Source of the DNA: a virus
Direction: 5' to 3' (one strand)
DNA length: 49,671 nucleotides
IMG/VR virus record: IMGVR_UViG_3300045996_001785
Location: 1-49,671 of that record
Positions within the stretch are counted from its first letter, which is position 1. Every line of letters begins with the position of its first letter. The notes under the pieces were generated by a model. The model made no database searches, had not been told where the DNA came from, and saw nothing but the letters and a program-made list of their open reading frames with translations. Shown piece after piece: positions 14,128 through 21,731 of the stretch. The translations under genes and the position numbers were made by a program.

Positions 14128-15044
14128 TTCGGCTCGAATTCGATCGAGATGAACCCGCCCTTGCCCTTCACCGTGACCCAGGCCTCGATGTACTCGGCGC
14201 CGGAGGGGATGGGCTCCCGCACGCGGGAGGCGTTGCGGAAGGTCGTCGGTCCCCATCCCTTGCCCGCGCCGGGCGGCGGGCCGTCACTGGCGGCGTCCTT
14301 CTGGAACAGGACGGTCATGGTCCCGCCACCCTCACCGGAGACGGAGACCCAAGCCCGGCCGTACAGCAGCGAGGCGGTACCGACCATCGCGGGCAGCCGG
14401 ACGTAGTTCGCTCCGGGGACGAGCTTCTCGTGCAGGATCACGGGCTCCACCTTGGAGTCGGGGGTTGTGGAGGTCGAGGGGCTGGAGTGCAGCGCGCCCC
14501 AGATGCCGCCGCGGAAGCCACCCATGTCGATCGTCTTGCCGGGGGCGTAGCCGGGGTCCCACTTGCCGGTGATCGAGGTCTCGGCGTGCGCCCGGCACCA
14601 CTCCGGGTTCGGGCGCTTCAGGATCCCGGACACCACCCCGCACATGATCTGTGCGGAGCGGAACTGGGCGGAGGTCATCGGCCGGGAGCCGGGGTACATG
14701 ATCTCCAGGCCCCAGGCGCGGCGGTTGAACAGGCCGGTCACCGGCAGCGGGCCCATCGACCGGCCGCCGGAGGCCCCGGCGTGGTTCGCCGGGTGCGCCG
14801 CGACCAGGGTCAGGTCACCGTTGGCGTGCCCGGCCATGTTGCACAGCGGCCCGTCGAGGTCGGAGCGGCCGTTGACGAGCAGGTCCATCCCGCCGTCGAA
14901 GGCGCCCGCGGTGTGGTGCACCAGGGCGCCCTCGTAGGCCGAGGTCTGGCCGTTGCCGCGGCTGTAGCAGCCGGGCAGCTCGTGTACACGCAGCCCGTTG
15001 TGGCGGCAGCCCGCCACGACCGCGCGGGCGAAGGCGACGGACAT
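14124..15044 (-). CDS. N-acetylmuramoyl-L-alanine amidase endolysin
   Basis: This 306-aa protein has an amidase_2/PGRP-type zinc hydrolase domain: LVHHTAG (H43/H44) at the first metal-binding position, GPLCNMAGHANG and NRRAWGLEI core strands, and AHAETS...GKWDPG with the second metal ligand region and catalytic Lys/Asp. After residue 205 a serine/threonine linker leads to a beta-rich C-terminal domain, probably a cell-wall or receptor binding sandwich. It cleaves the amide between MurNAc and L-Ala. It has no signal peptide, so it needs a holin. Confidence 0.92.
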   Translation of the reverse strand: MSVAFARAVVAGCRHNGLRVHELPGCYSRGNGQTSAYEGALVHHTAGAFDGGMDLLVNGRSDLDGPLCNMAGHANGDLTLVAAHPANHAGASGGRSMGPLPVTGLFNRRAWGLEIMYPGSRPMTSAQFRSAQIMCGVVSGILKRPNPEWCRAHAETSITGKWDPGYAPGKTIDMGGFRGGIWGALHSSPSTSTTPDSKVEPVILHEKLVPGANYVRLPAMVGTASLLYGRAWVSVSGEGGGTMTVLFQKDAASDGPPPGAGKGWGPTTFRNASRVREPIPSGAEYIEAWVTVKGKGGFISIEFEPK

Positions 15045-15200
15045 CTACCACCACGTCCGTCGGCCGCCGACCGGGTGCCCCACGGCCCCCAGTACCAGCA
15101 GCACCACGCCGATGATCAGCAGCAGGCCGCCGATGTAGTAGAGGATCGACAGCTTCACGAACCAGCCGATCAGGAGCAGCAGAACGCCGAGGATGATCAT
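15045..15200 (-). CDS. Small two-pass membrane protein
   Basis: This 51-aa protein has two hydrophobic stretches (ILGVLLLLIGWFV and YIGGLLLIIGVVLLVLGAVG) and a basic tail. It starts at ATG 15200, overlapping the previous stop, and ends immediately before the amidase start. It is a holin or antiholin candidate by position. Confidence 0.65.
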   Translation of the reverse strand: MIILGVLLLLIGWFVKLSILYYIGGLLLIIGVVLLVLGAVGHPVGGRRTWW

Positions 15201-15487
15201 CAGGTGTCCTCACGGTAGGGGGTGAACCGGGTGCCGTCGTCGTCGAGGTCGGGGTCGTAGCCGGGCCGCAGATACGGCGCGTCCGGCTCCGCGTCCAGCT
15301 CGCCGGTCACCGAGACCAGCAGCGCGTCCCCGTCGACGTGGTCGGACAAGGTGACGATCACCTGACCCCGCCACGGCTGCGGGTCGTCGTCGGGGTGGGC
15401 GACCGAGGCCAGGTGGTCGCGGATGTGCTCCACCTCCGCCGCCAGCCCGACCAGGTCCTCGCGAGGCACGTCGCGGCGGTAACGCAC
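15200..15487 (-). CDS. Hypothetical phage protein
   Basis: The GTG at 15487 follows GGAGATC and gives 95 aa. The protein has an N-terminal helix (VGLAAEVEHIRDHL), a central beta portion and a very acidic tail (DPDLDDDG). Family not recognised. Confidence 0.65.
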   Translation of the reverse strand: MRYRRDVPREDLVGLAAEVEHIRDHLASVAHPDDDPQPWRGQVIVTLSDHVDGDALLVSVTGELDAEPDAPYLRPGYDPDLDDDGTRFTPYREDT

Positions 15488-15497
15488 AGGGGATCTC

Positions 15498-15950
15498 CTA
15501 CGGTCGGCGGTACTTGCGGTACTTGCCCATGGCCTCACTGCGGGCGACCTGCGCGCGGAGCGCGTCCGAGACGACGGCGCCGCCGGTGCGCGGCTCCGAC
15601 GGGCCGCGCTGCGCCGGGACGGCGATGAAGTGCTGCGAGGTGACCTGACGGCGCCGCGGCATCGGCGGCACGGGGCGCGGCGTGAACTCGCTGAGGTGCC
15701 ACAGGTTGTAGTAGAACCGGGCGTCCGACTCGGCCAGCGCGAGCCGCTGCCCGATCGACAGGAACGCGGTGTCGCGAGCGGAGAGCGGAATGAACCGGGG
15801 GCACGTCACCTTCCCGCAGTGCCCGCAGTCCGCGCCGCGCCGGTAGTGGTCGTGCTGCTCGCGGGGGCAGGCGCAGACACAGCGCCCGATCTCCTGGTCC
15901 GTGGCGCGACTCCGCGCAGCCGTGGGTGCGGACGGAGTGCGCTCGGGCAT
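15498..15950 (-). CDS. Hypothetical protein with cysteine-rich zinc motif
   Basis: This 150-aa protein starts at ATG 15950. Residues 24-50 contain CVCAC, then CGHCGK and CPRF with H between, fitting one or two zinc sites. The second half is basic and ends in KYRKYRRP. It lies among membrane proteins of the lysis region. Function unknown. Confidence 0.7.
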   Translation of the reverse strand: MPERTPSAPTAARSRATDQEIGRCVCACPREQHDHYRRGADCGHCGKVTCPRFIPLSARDTAFLSIGQRLALAESDARFYYNLWHLSEFTPRPVPPMPRRRQVTSQHFIAVPAQRGPSEPRTGGAVVSDALRAQVARSEAMGKYRKYRRP

Positions 15951-15964
15951 CTCTTTCTCCTCGG

Positions 15965-16345
15965 TCAGGACTGGACGATAGGCAGGCGCGGGTCGGTGCC
16001 CGAGCTACGTACCGGGCAGGGAGGACCCCCCTGGCAGTGCAGGATCTTCGCCCGGAGGCGGTCGAGCTGGCTCTCGGTCTCGTCCAACTTCGCGGTGATC
16101 TCATCGATACGGGTCGACAGCCGGTTCGAGCGTTCCTCGGCGGCGGAGGCTCGACTGTTGGCTTCCGCGGTCCACGCCCGCAACTCGGAGGAGATCACCG
16201 AGGCGGCGTCGACCTCCAGCTTCGCGCCCTCCCCGCGGGTCTTCCGCCGGGTGATCATCAGCTCCAGCAGCCGCGACAGCCCGACTGCACCGGCGAGGGC
16301 GAGGATGAACTGCGACAGCGCACCCGGCTCCAGCAGGCTGCTCAC
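15965..16345 (-). CDS. Membrane-anchored coiled-coil protein, paralog of the 5236-6111 N-terminus
   Basis: The GTG at 16345 overlaps the upstream stop and gives 126 aa. One transmembrane helix (about residues 10-28) is followed by LELMITRRK and ELRAW blocks that also occur in the plus-strand protein at 5236. A long coiled coil (residues about 55-100, RIDEITAKLDETESQL) and a CxxxxxxC tail follow. It resembles phage membrane-tethered accessory or spanin-like proteins only in layout. Function unknown. Confidence 0.75.
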   Translation of the reverse strand: MSSLLEPGALSQFILALAGAVGLSRLLELMITRRKTRGEGAKLEVDAASVISSELRAWTAEANSRASAAEERSNRLSTRIDEITAKLDETESQLDRLRAKILHCQGGPPCPVRSSGTDPRLPIVQS

Positions 16346-16821
16346 GTATCGCCCTCCGCAGGCTCGGAGTCAGCGCTGGCCAGGATTGCGCGGATCACGT
16401 GCAGGTCGACGGTGATCTGGCGGGTGCGCAGCAGCGCGGCCAGCCCGATCCCGAAGATCAGCGCCCCGGCGATGACCGCGCGCAGCCCGCTGGAGGCGAA
16501 CACCGCCACCGAATAGGCGAAGCACGCCCCGGCGAACACCGGCATCCCGGCCCGCTCGATCTGCATCCCGATCTGCAGCGACTTCGCGTCGTTCTGCGGG
16601 TTCGGCCAGAACCCGCCGACCAGTCCGACCAGCGGCCCCGCGACCAGCGCCAGGTACAGCCATATCGCGCCGGAGCCGAACGCCTCCTCGATGACCTGGC
16701 TACGCTGACCGGGCGGAGAGATCAGTCCGCTCAGCCCGGACAGCACCGACATCAGCAGCAGTACCACCTGGTAGGGGTGTCGCCCCCGGCGCCGGGACCG
16801 GTCCCACTTAAGCGCGTTCAC
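16342..16821 (-). CDS. Multi-pass membrane protein
   Basis: The GTG at 16821 gives 159 aa and overlaps the upstream gene by 14 nt. A basic N-terminus (KWDRSRRRGRH) is followed by about four hydrophobic segments, then a soluble tail. It is part of a run of membrane proteins between the Rpf-like enzyme and the amidase. Function unknown; holin-like by context. Confidence 0.65.
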   Translation of the reverse strand: MNALKWDRSRRRGRHPYQVVLLLMSVLSGLSGLISPPGQRSQVIEEAFGSGAIWLYLALVAGPLVGLVGGFWPNPQNDAKSLQIGMQIERAGMPVFAGACFAYSVAVFASSGLRAVIAGALIFGIGLAALLRTRQITVDLHVIRAILASADSEPAEGDT

Positions 16822-17239
16822 CGGGCACGCCCTCGCGGTAGGCCACGCGGTGCGACACCAAGTGCAGCGCCAGGAACAGGTAGATGACCCCACCGGTCCA
16901 GGAGGCGCGCGGGTCGGAGGCGGCGGCGCTGAAGAACGCGATCGACAGCAGCAGCATCGCGGCCGCGGCGAGGATCATCACCCAGGACACGACCCGCGCC
17001 GACAGCGCCGGGGCGACCAGCAATAGCAGCCCGAGCGCGACGAGCGTGCCGCCGAACACCTCCGGGCCACCCATCGTGTACACGACCCGCCAGGCGGGGG
17101 CGGTAGCGCGGGCCCGACCACCGAGCAGGATCACCGCCCCCAGCGCGAGGGTCACCAGCGCCAGCAGCACGTAGGCCCGTCGGGCGCCGGGCGCGATGTC
17201 CCACACCCGGCGGATGTCCAGATGCGGGCGCGGGGTCAC
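16808..17239 (-). CDS. Multi-pass membrane protein
   Basis: From GTG 17239, which overlaps the upstream stop, this 143-aa protein has four transmembrane helices (ALVTLALGAVILL, VFGGTLVALGLLLLV, SWVMILAAAAMLLLSIAFF and VIYLFLALHLVS). No catalytic motif is visible. The layout is typical of phage membrane proteins in lysis cassettes. Confidence 0.7.
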   Translation of the reverse strand: MTPRPHLDIRRVWDIAPGARRAYVLLALVTLALGAVILLGGRARATAPAWRVVYTMGGPEVFGGTLVALGLLLLVAPALSARVVSWVMILAAAAMLLLSIAFFSAAASDPRASWTGGVIYLFLALHLVSHRVAYREGVPGERA

Positions 17240-17505
17240 CGCGGGCTCGGCCGGATCCCGAGGATCCCGAACCCCAGGTGCACCCCGCACCACGCGCACG
17301 CCGCGAGGATCACGCCACGCCCAACGCGGCCGTGGGCGCAGTACGGCTCCAGACCCGCGACCCGACGCAGGTGTGCCGACAGGGTCGCCGGGACCCCGTC
17401 CCTCACCAGGGCGACGGTCTCCGCTACCGCGAAGCTCCCAGCGGTGGCGAGGATCCATGCGTTCCACACCTTCCCCCACCGTCCCGGGTTGCGGTGGCTG
17501 CACAT
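17236..17505 (-). CDS. Small membrane protein
   Basis: This 89-aa protein starts at ATG 17505, which shares one base with the stop of the Rpf-like gene. It has two hydrophobic segments (AWILATAGSFAVAETVALV and VILAACAWCGVHLGFGILG) and four cysteines spread along its length. Function unknown; holin-like by context. Confidence 0.65.
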   Translation of the reverse strand: MCSHRNPGRWGKVWNAWILATAGSFAVAETVALVRDGVPATLSAHLRRVAGLEPYCAHGRVGRGVILAACAWCGVHLGFGILGIRPSPR

Positions 17506-18137
17506 CAGCGCAGCCCGTCGTAGAGCGGGTACCGGGTCAACTCCCCGATGTTCACCGGGTCGCAGGCCTCGAAGTACAGGGTTTCTGGCCCACAACGGTA
17601 GACGCCTGAGCCATCCCATGCGCGCCCCGCGGTCAACTTCAGCCCGTTCGACCGAGCCTGCGACGGCGCCGCCTTCCGCGCCGTCTTCGGTGCTGTCGTC
17701 TTCGGGACAGCCCGCTTCGTCTTGGGGACAGTCGCCCGTGGCGCCTGCCGCGCGCTCGGGGCCGACCGGGTCACCGTGCCGCCGCCCTTCGACCAGCACG
17801 AGCGCGACGGGTTCCACGGCGTGGTGCCCTGCGCGGCGAGGAGCTTCTCCGCGGCCGCCCGCTGGGTGGCGTAGGAGTAGTTCTTCGCCGAGCCCGGCAG
17901 GCCGGTCACCGACCGCCAGGTCGAGTTGAGGAACTGGAACGCGCCGGAGGCGGTGGAGCGCGGGTTCTGCGCGGTCGGGTTGCCGCCGGACTCGCAGCGC
18001 TCGATGTCATCGAGCACCCCGGCGTGCGCCGGGGCGGTGCTCACCCCGAGCGCCGCGGCGACAGCGCCGACGGCGACCCGGGCGAGCGTCTTCGCGGTGG
18101 AGGAGGGAGCGCGGTGCCTACCACGGGAGCGGGACAA
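17505..18137 (-). CDS. Secreted Rpf-like lytic transglycosylase
   Basis: This 210-aa protein has a classic signal peptide: basic residues 1-20, a hydrophobic core VAVGAVAAALGVS, and an APAHA cleavage site near residue 39. The mature part opens with IERCESGGN, the Rpf-type transglycosylase signature with E49 as catalytic residue and C48 as likely disulfide partner of the later SRSCW cysteine. ASGAFQFLNSTW forms the substrate groove. A basic Lys/Ala/Pro linker then joins a C-terminal domain with two cysteines. It should cut glycan strands outside the membrane without needing a holin. Confidence 0.88.
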   Translation of the reverse strand: MSRSRGRHRAPSSTAKTLARVAVGAVAAALGVSTAPAHAGVLDDIERCESGGNPTAQNPRSTASGAFQFLNSTWRSVTGLPGSAKNYSYATQRAAAEKLLAAQGTTPWNPSRSCWSKGGGTVTRSAPSARQAPRATVPKTKRAVPKTTAPKTARKAAPSQARSNGLKLTAGRAWDGSGVYRCGPETLYFEACDPVNIGELTRYPLYDGLR

Positions 18138-18158
18138 TGCGACCTCGGTTCGTGAGGG

Positions 18159-18407
18159 CTACTTGTCGGTAGCGGGGTCGGTGGTCTTCATCAGATGATC
18201 GACAAGGGGCATGATGATGCCCTGGCCGCCGAGGCGGTATCCCAGGTCTTCCCAGGTCAACAGCTCGCGGGAGACCAGCTCCCCGACCGGGCCGGGGTAG
18301 AGGCGGGTCGCGCGGAACGCGGCCGCCCGGATCCGGGACTTCTCGTGGTGGTCCATCGGGACGGGCCGCTGCGGCGCCGGGCCGGTGATCGGCATCCCCA
18401 CGCTCAC
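18159..18407 (-). CDS. Conserved small actinophage protein
   Basis: The GTG at 18407 overlaps the preceding stop and gives 82 aa. The HHEKSRIRAAAFRATRLYPGPVG block and SRELLTWEDLGYRLG helix match a small protein often found near the lysis or tail end of actinophage operons. It has no membrane segment or known function. It is 21 nt upstream of the Rpf-like gene. Confidence 0.7.
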   Translation of the reverse strand: MSVGMPITGPAPQRPVPMDHHEKSRIRAAAFRATRLYPGPVGELVSRELLTWEDLGYRLGGQGIIMPLVDHLMKTTDPATDK

Positions 18408-18502
18408 GGCAGCACCACGTAGAGCACGACGCTCACGACGAACACGACGGCAGACAGGGCGATGACCCCCGCCCGCAGCAGGCGATCCACGGCGGTGCCC
18501 AT
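18404..18502 (-). CDS. 32-residue single-pass membrane microprotein
   Basis: The ATG at 18502 overlaps the previous TAA, and its stop overlaps the next GTG. The product is a short basic start followed by one transmembrane helix (VIALSAVVFVVSVVLYVV). It could act as a small holin or membrane regulator. It is supported by the double stop/start overlap. Confidence 0.55.
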   Translation of the reverse strand: MGTAVDRLLRAGVIALSAVVFVVSVVLYVVLP

Positions 18503-18819
18503 TACGCGTTCACCTGGGCGAGGGTATTCCACATCGCCTGGATCGCGGAGATGATCTGGGTGTCGGTGACCGCCGACTGGCTGGCCGGTGTCGCCGCCAC
18601 GATCGTCGGGTCGGTCGCAACCATCGCCGCGTAGAGCTGGAACGCCTCCTGGTCGGCGTAGACGATCGAGCGGGCGAACCGCTCCCGGTTCTCGTGGCCG
18701 GTCACCTCGTTGCCCTCGGTGAACACCTGCCGGGCGACGTAGTAGAAGCCCATCGCGACGCGCAGCCGGAACGTCGCGTCGACGGCCAGGGCGCCGCCCT
18801 GCGCGAGACTCAGAGGCAT
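18502..18819 (-). CDS. Conserved small phage protein of the tail/lysis junction
   Basis: This 105-aa alpha-helical protein has a recognisable pattern: DATFRLRVAMGFYYVARQV, then an RERFARSIVYADQ block, then LYAAMVATDPTIVA. Similar short proteins are common downstream of tail-fibre genes in actinophages and other phages. Its role is unknown. It starts 7 nt beyond the fibre-gene stop when read leftward. Confidence 0.7.
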   Translation of the reverse strand: MPLSLAQGGALAVDATFRLRVAMGFYYVARQVFTEGNEVTGHENRERFARSIVYADQEAFQLYAAMVATDPTIVAATPASQSAVTDTQIISAIQAMWNTLAQVNA

Positions 18820-18826
18820 CAGCTGG

Positions 18827-21721
18827 TCAGCCCTTCGGGGTGAGGTAGACGACCTCGATCTCGGTCGGGGTCACGAGGTTGTAGAACACGCTCGACGCCA
18901 CCGAGGCCCAGGTCCCCCAGTACAGGACGTCGTTCGCGTTGAGCGGCACCACCCGGATCGCCTGGCAGGGGGAGTGGTCGCCGGTGCCGAACCGGTTGAA
19001 CCGCCGCGAGTCGCGGGCGACCGAGTTCCCCGCGGAGCGGGCATTGGCGGTCACGAAGCAGGCGGCGTTGTTCACCGGCGGCGCTTCCGCGTTCGCCGAG
19101 AAGTGGACCTTGAAGTTGACGAGATACATCCCCTCCAGGGGGACCGTGATGTTCGAGTAGGTCCCGGCCCCGGTGCTGATCGAGACCATGGTGTAGGGGT
19201 CCTCGGTCGCGGCCCAGTCGCCCTGCGCGTAGATGTCGGTGGTGGCCGGGCTCGTGTAGTCGGCGGTCAGTCGCGCCCGGCAGTAGGGCACCCGCCCCAC
19301 CGGGTAGATGTCCCCGACGTCGTCGATCACGTGCGGGGTGGCGTAGCCGGAGCGCTCCCGGGCGAACAGCCGCAGTGTGCTGTTCCGTGGGGTGGGCGGC
19401 ACCCCGGCCGCCGACATCGGCTTGAACGTCGCGATCAGGCCGGTCCAGGGCTGCGAGTTCGGTAGCGTCGCCGACGACGTCGCCGTCCCCGTGGCGGTGG
19501 TGTTGCGTGTACACGCGACGAAGTGCAGGCCGGTGTAGCTCAGCCCGGCCTGCAGCTGCGCGAACCCGTTCGTGGCTCCGGTGAACTGCTGGGTGGTGAT
19601 CCCCGACGCGGCCCGGCCCGCCCAGATCGCCATCTGCATCTCGTGGGTCTGGGTGGTGGTGCCGGTCGTGCCGGTCGAAGCCGTGGTGCCGGTGCCCGAG
19701 TTCGTCGCCGACACGTCCAGCGCGACCGAGGCCATGTTCCGGAACTCGTAGAGCCCGTTCGTCCAGGCCGCCGCGATGTTCGTGGTGAAGGTGTCGGTGG
19801 TGTGGCTCGTGCCCGCGTTCGGGGTCTGGTAGAGCGATAGCCGCACCGGGCCGTTGGTGACGCTGCCGACCACCGTCCACCCGGCCGGGGCGGTGATCGT
19901 CGGGGCGGTGGAGCCACTCGACGCGAGCACCGCGATCGAGGCCAGCAGCAGGCTGCCCGGCTGGGTCGCCGACACCCACTTCATCGCCACCGAGGTGACG
20001 CCGAGGGAGTTGACCCAGTTGCGGCTCTGCCGCGGGGTCGGCGTCTGGAAGCCGGTCGCGGGCTGCTCGGCCAGGTCGAGGTAGTCGGACTCGATCTGGC
20101 TGCCGTTGCCGAACTCGACCCGACCGCTGAGGTAGACGTTGGCCTGCCCGGTCGCCGGGTCCTTCGACACGGCGAACCCGGTGCTCTCCCCGTTCCAGTA
20201 CAGGATCGGGGTCTCGCTGTCCCCCAACTGCAGGTGCCAGGTGCTCTGATCCCCGGCGATGATCGTGGAGGCGAGGACGAGGATCGCTTCGAGCTTGTCG
20301 GCGGTGATCGCCCCGGCCTGGATGTTGCCGGTGGCGATCGCGTTGGCCGCGATGTGCCCGGCGACGATGCTCAACGCCTGGATCTTGTCGCCGGTGATGG
20401 TGTCCGCGGCGATCAGGCCACCGAAGATGGTCTCGGCGGCGATGTGGATGCCCTGGATCGTCTCGGCGACGATCTTCGCGCCGGTGATCGCGTCGTCGGC
20501 GATCGCGTCCGTGCCGGAGGGCAGCGCCGTCCAGGTCGTGCCGTTCCAGCGGCTGACCTTGTTCCCGTTGTCGGTGTCGTACCACAGGTCCCCGACAGCG
20601 ACGGCGGTCGGCGCGCTGGCCTGGTAGAACGAGACGATCTTCCCGTCGGCGGTGGACTGCGCCGTGGCCGCGTCCGCGATGGCCTGCGCGATGTCCTCGT
20701 CCTGGATGGACTCCCAGGAGTCCCCGTCCCACCGGTAGAGCTTCTTGTCATCCGAGTCGCTCCACAGGTCCCCGGTGTTCATACCGGAGCCCGGGGCGGC
20801 CGACTGGTAGAAGACGGTCACCTTGCCGTCGACCGCCGCCTCCGCGCCCGCAGCGGCGGTGAGCGCGTCCGCCGCGTCCGCCTGGGCAGCGGTGGCCGCG
20901 GCGAGCGCAGCGGCGATGTCGGTGTTGGTCGCCGCCACCCACGACGTGCCGTTGTAGCGGTAGAGCTTGTTCGAGTCGTCGCTGTCCATCCACAACGACC
21001 CGGTCGGGATCGTCCCGGTCGGCGCGGACGCCTGGAAGTAGGTGACGATCGAGCCGAGGTCGGCGGCGGTGAAGGCGATGTGCTCCAGGCCGATCTGGGC
21101 GGCCGCGACCTTCGCGGCGGTGACCGCGTCGTCGGCCAGCGCCAGCGTGTCCACGATCCCGTCGAGCACGGCCTGAGCGACGACCATGCCCGGCGACACC
21201 GGGCCGACCGCGAACGACTCTTCGGAGACCAGCCCGGCCGAGTTCACCGCGACCAGGCGGCACCAGTAGCCCAGCTCGGTGTCCAGCGGCACGTCGTTGA
21301 TCGCGCTGACCGGCAGGATCCCGGCCCCGAGCATCGTCCCGACCCGGTTCGAGTCGTCCAGGATGAACGTGTCCCCCGACGACGACACGTACGCCTGGAC
21401 GTGGGTGAAGTCCGAGGGCCGGACGTCGTTGAACGTGCCGTTCCAGATGATCGCCAGACCGGCGGTGGTCGCGACCAGCTGCGGGGTGTCCGGACGCGGC
21501 GGCGGGTCGGAGTTGACCACGCCCCAGCCGAACTTCCCGTCCGGCTGCGGCCCGGCCTGGCCGCGCACCACCCCGCCGTCGGTGAACAGCAGGTTCCCCT
21601 CGATCGAGGACCGAGGCAGCTGCGCGGCGCGGCTGTTGCGGTGCAGCTGGTCCAGCTCGCGGCGCATCTGCGCCAGCTCGCGCTGCAGTCGCCGGATCTC
21701 GGGGGGCGGGAGAGCAACCAC
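18827..21721 (-). CDS. Modular tail fibre / minor tail protein
   Basis: The GTG at 21721 follows AGGGGG and gives 964 aa. An N-terminal coiled coil (residues 8-30) is followed by a fibronectin-like region and then three copies of a trimerisation-like module marked by YFQAS or FYQSA and LWMDSDD or LWSDSDD or LWYDTDN, then LYRYNGTSW and similar. A hexapeptide-like beta-helix stem (repeated ITGDKI, AAETI, AGAITADKL) comes next. A lectin-like sandwich follows (about residues 560-770), and a C-terminal domain with a receptor-binding layout. It probably forms the distal fibre that contacts the host surface. Confidence 0.85.
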   Translation of the reverse strand: MVALPPPEIRRLQRELAQMRRELDQLHRNSRAAQLPRSSIEGNLLFTDGGVVRGQAGPQPDGKFGWGVVNSDPPPRPDTPQLVATTAGLAIIWNGTFNDVRPSDFTHVQAYVSSSGDTFILDDSNRVGTMLGAGILPVSAINDVPLDTELGYWCRLVAVNSAGLVSEESFAVGPVSPGMVVAQAVLDGIVDTLALADDAVTAAKVAAAQIGLEHIAFTAADLGSIVTYFQASAPTGTIPTGSLWMDSDDSNKLYRYNGTSWVAATNTDIAAALAAATAAQADAADALTAAAGAEAAVDGKVTVFYQSAAPGSGMNTGDLWSDSDDKKLYRWDGDSWESIQDEDIAQAIADAATAQSTADGKIVSFYQASAPTAVAVGDLWYDTDNGNKVSRWNGTTWTALPSGTDAIADDAITGAKIVAETIQGIHIAAETIFGGLIAADTITGDKIQALSIVAGHIAANAIATGNIQAGAITADKLEAILVLASTIIAGDQSTWHLQLGDSETPILYWNGESTGFAVSKDPATGQANVYLSGRVEFGNGSQIESDYLDLAEQPATGFQTPTPRQSRNWVNSLGVTSVAMKWVSATQPGSLLLASIAVLASSGSTAPTITAPAGWTVVGSVTNGPVRLSLYQTPNAGTSHTTDTFTTNIAAAWTNGLYEFRNMASVALDVSATNSGTGTTASTGTTGTTTQTHEMQMAIWAGRAASGITTQQFTGATNGFAQLQAGLSYTGLHFVACTRNTTATGTATSSATLPNSQPWTGLIATFKPMSAAGVPPTPRNSTLRLFARERSGYATPHVIDDVGDIYPVGRVPYCRARLTADYTSPATTDIYAQGDWAATEDPYTMVSISTGAGTYSNITVPLEGMYLVNFKVHFSANAEAPPVNNAACFVTANARSAGNSVARDSRRFNRFGTGDHSPCQAIRVVPLNANDVLYWGTWASVASSVFYNLVTPTEIEVVYLTPKG

Positions 21722-21731
21722 GCAGGGCCCC

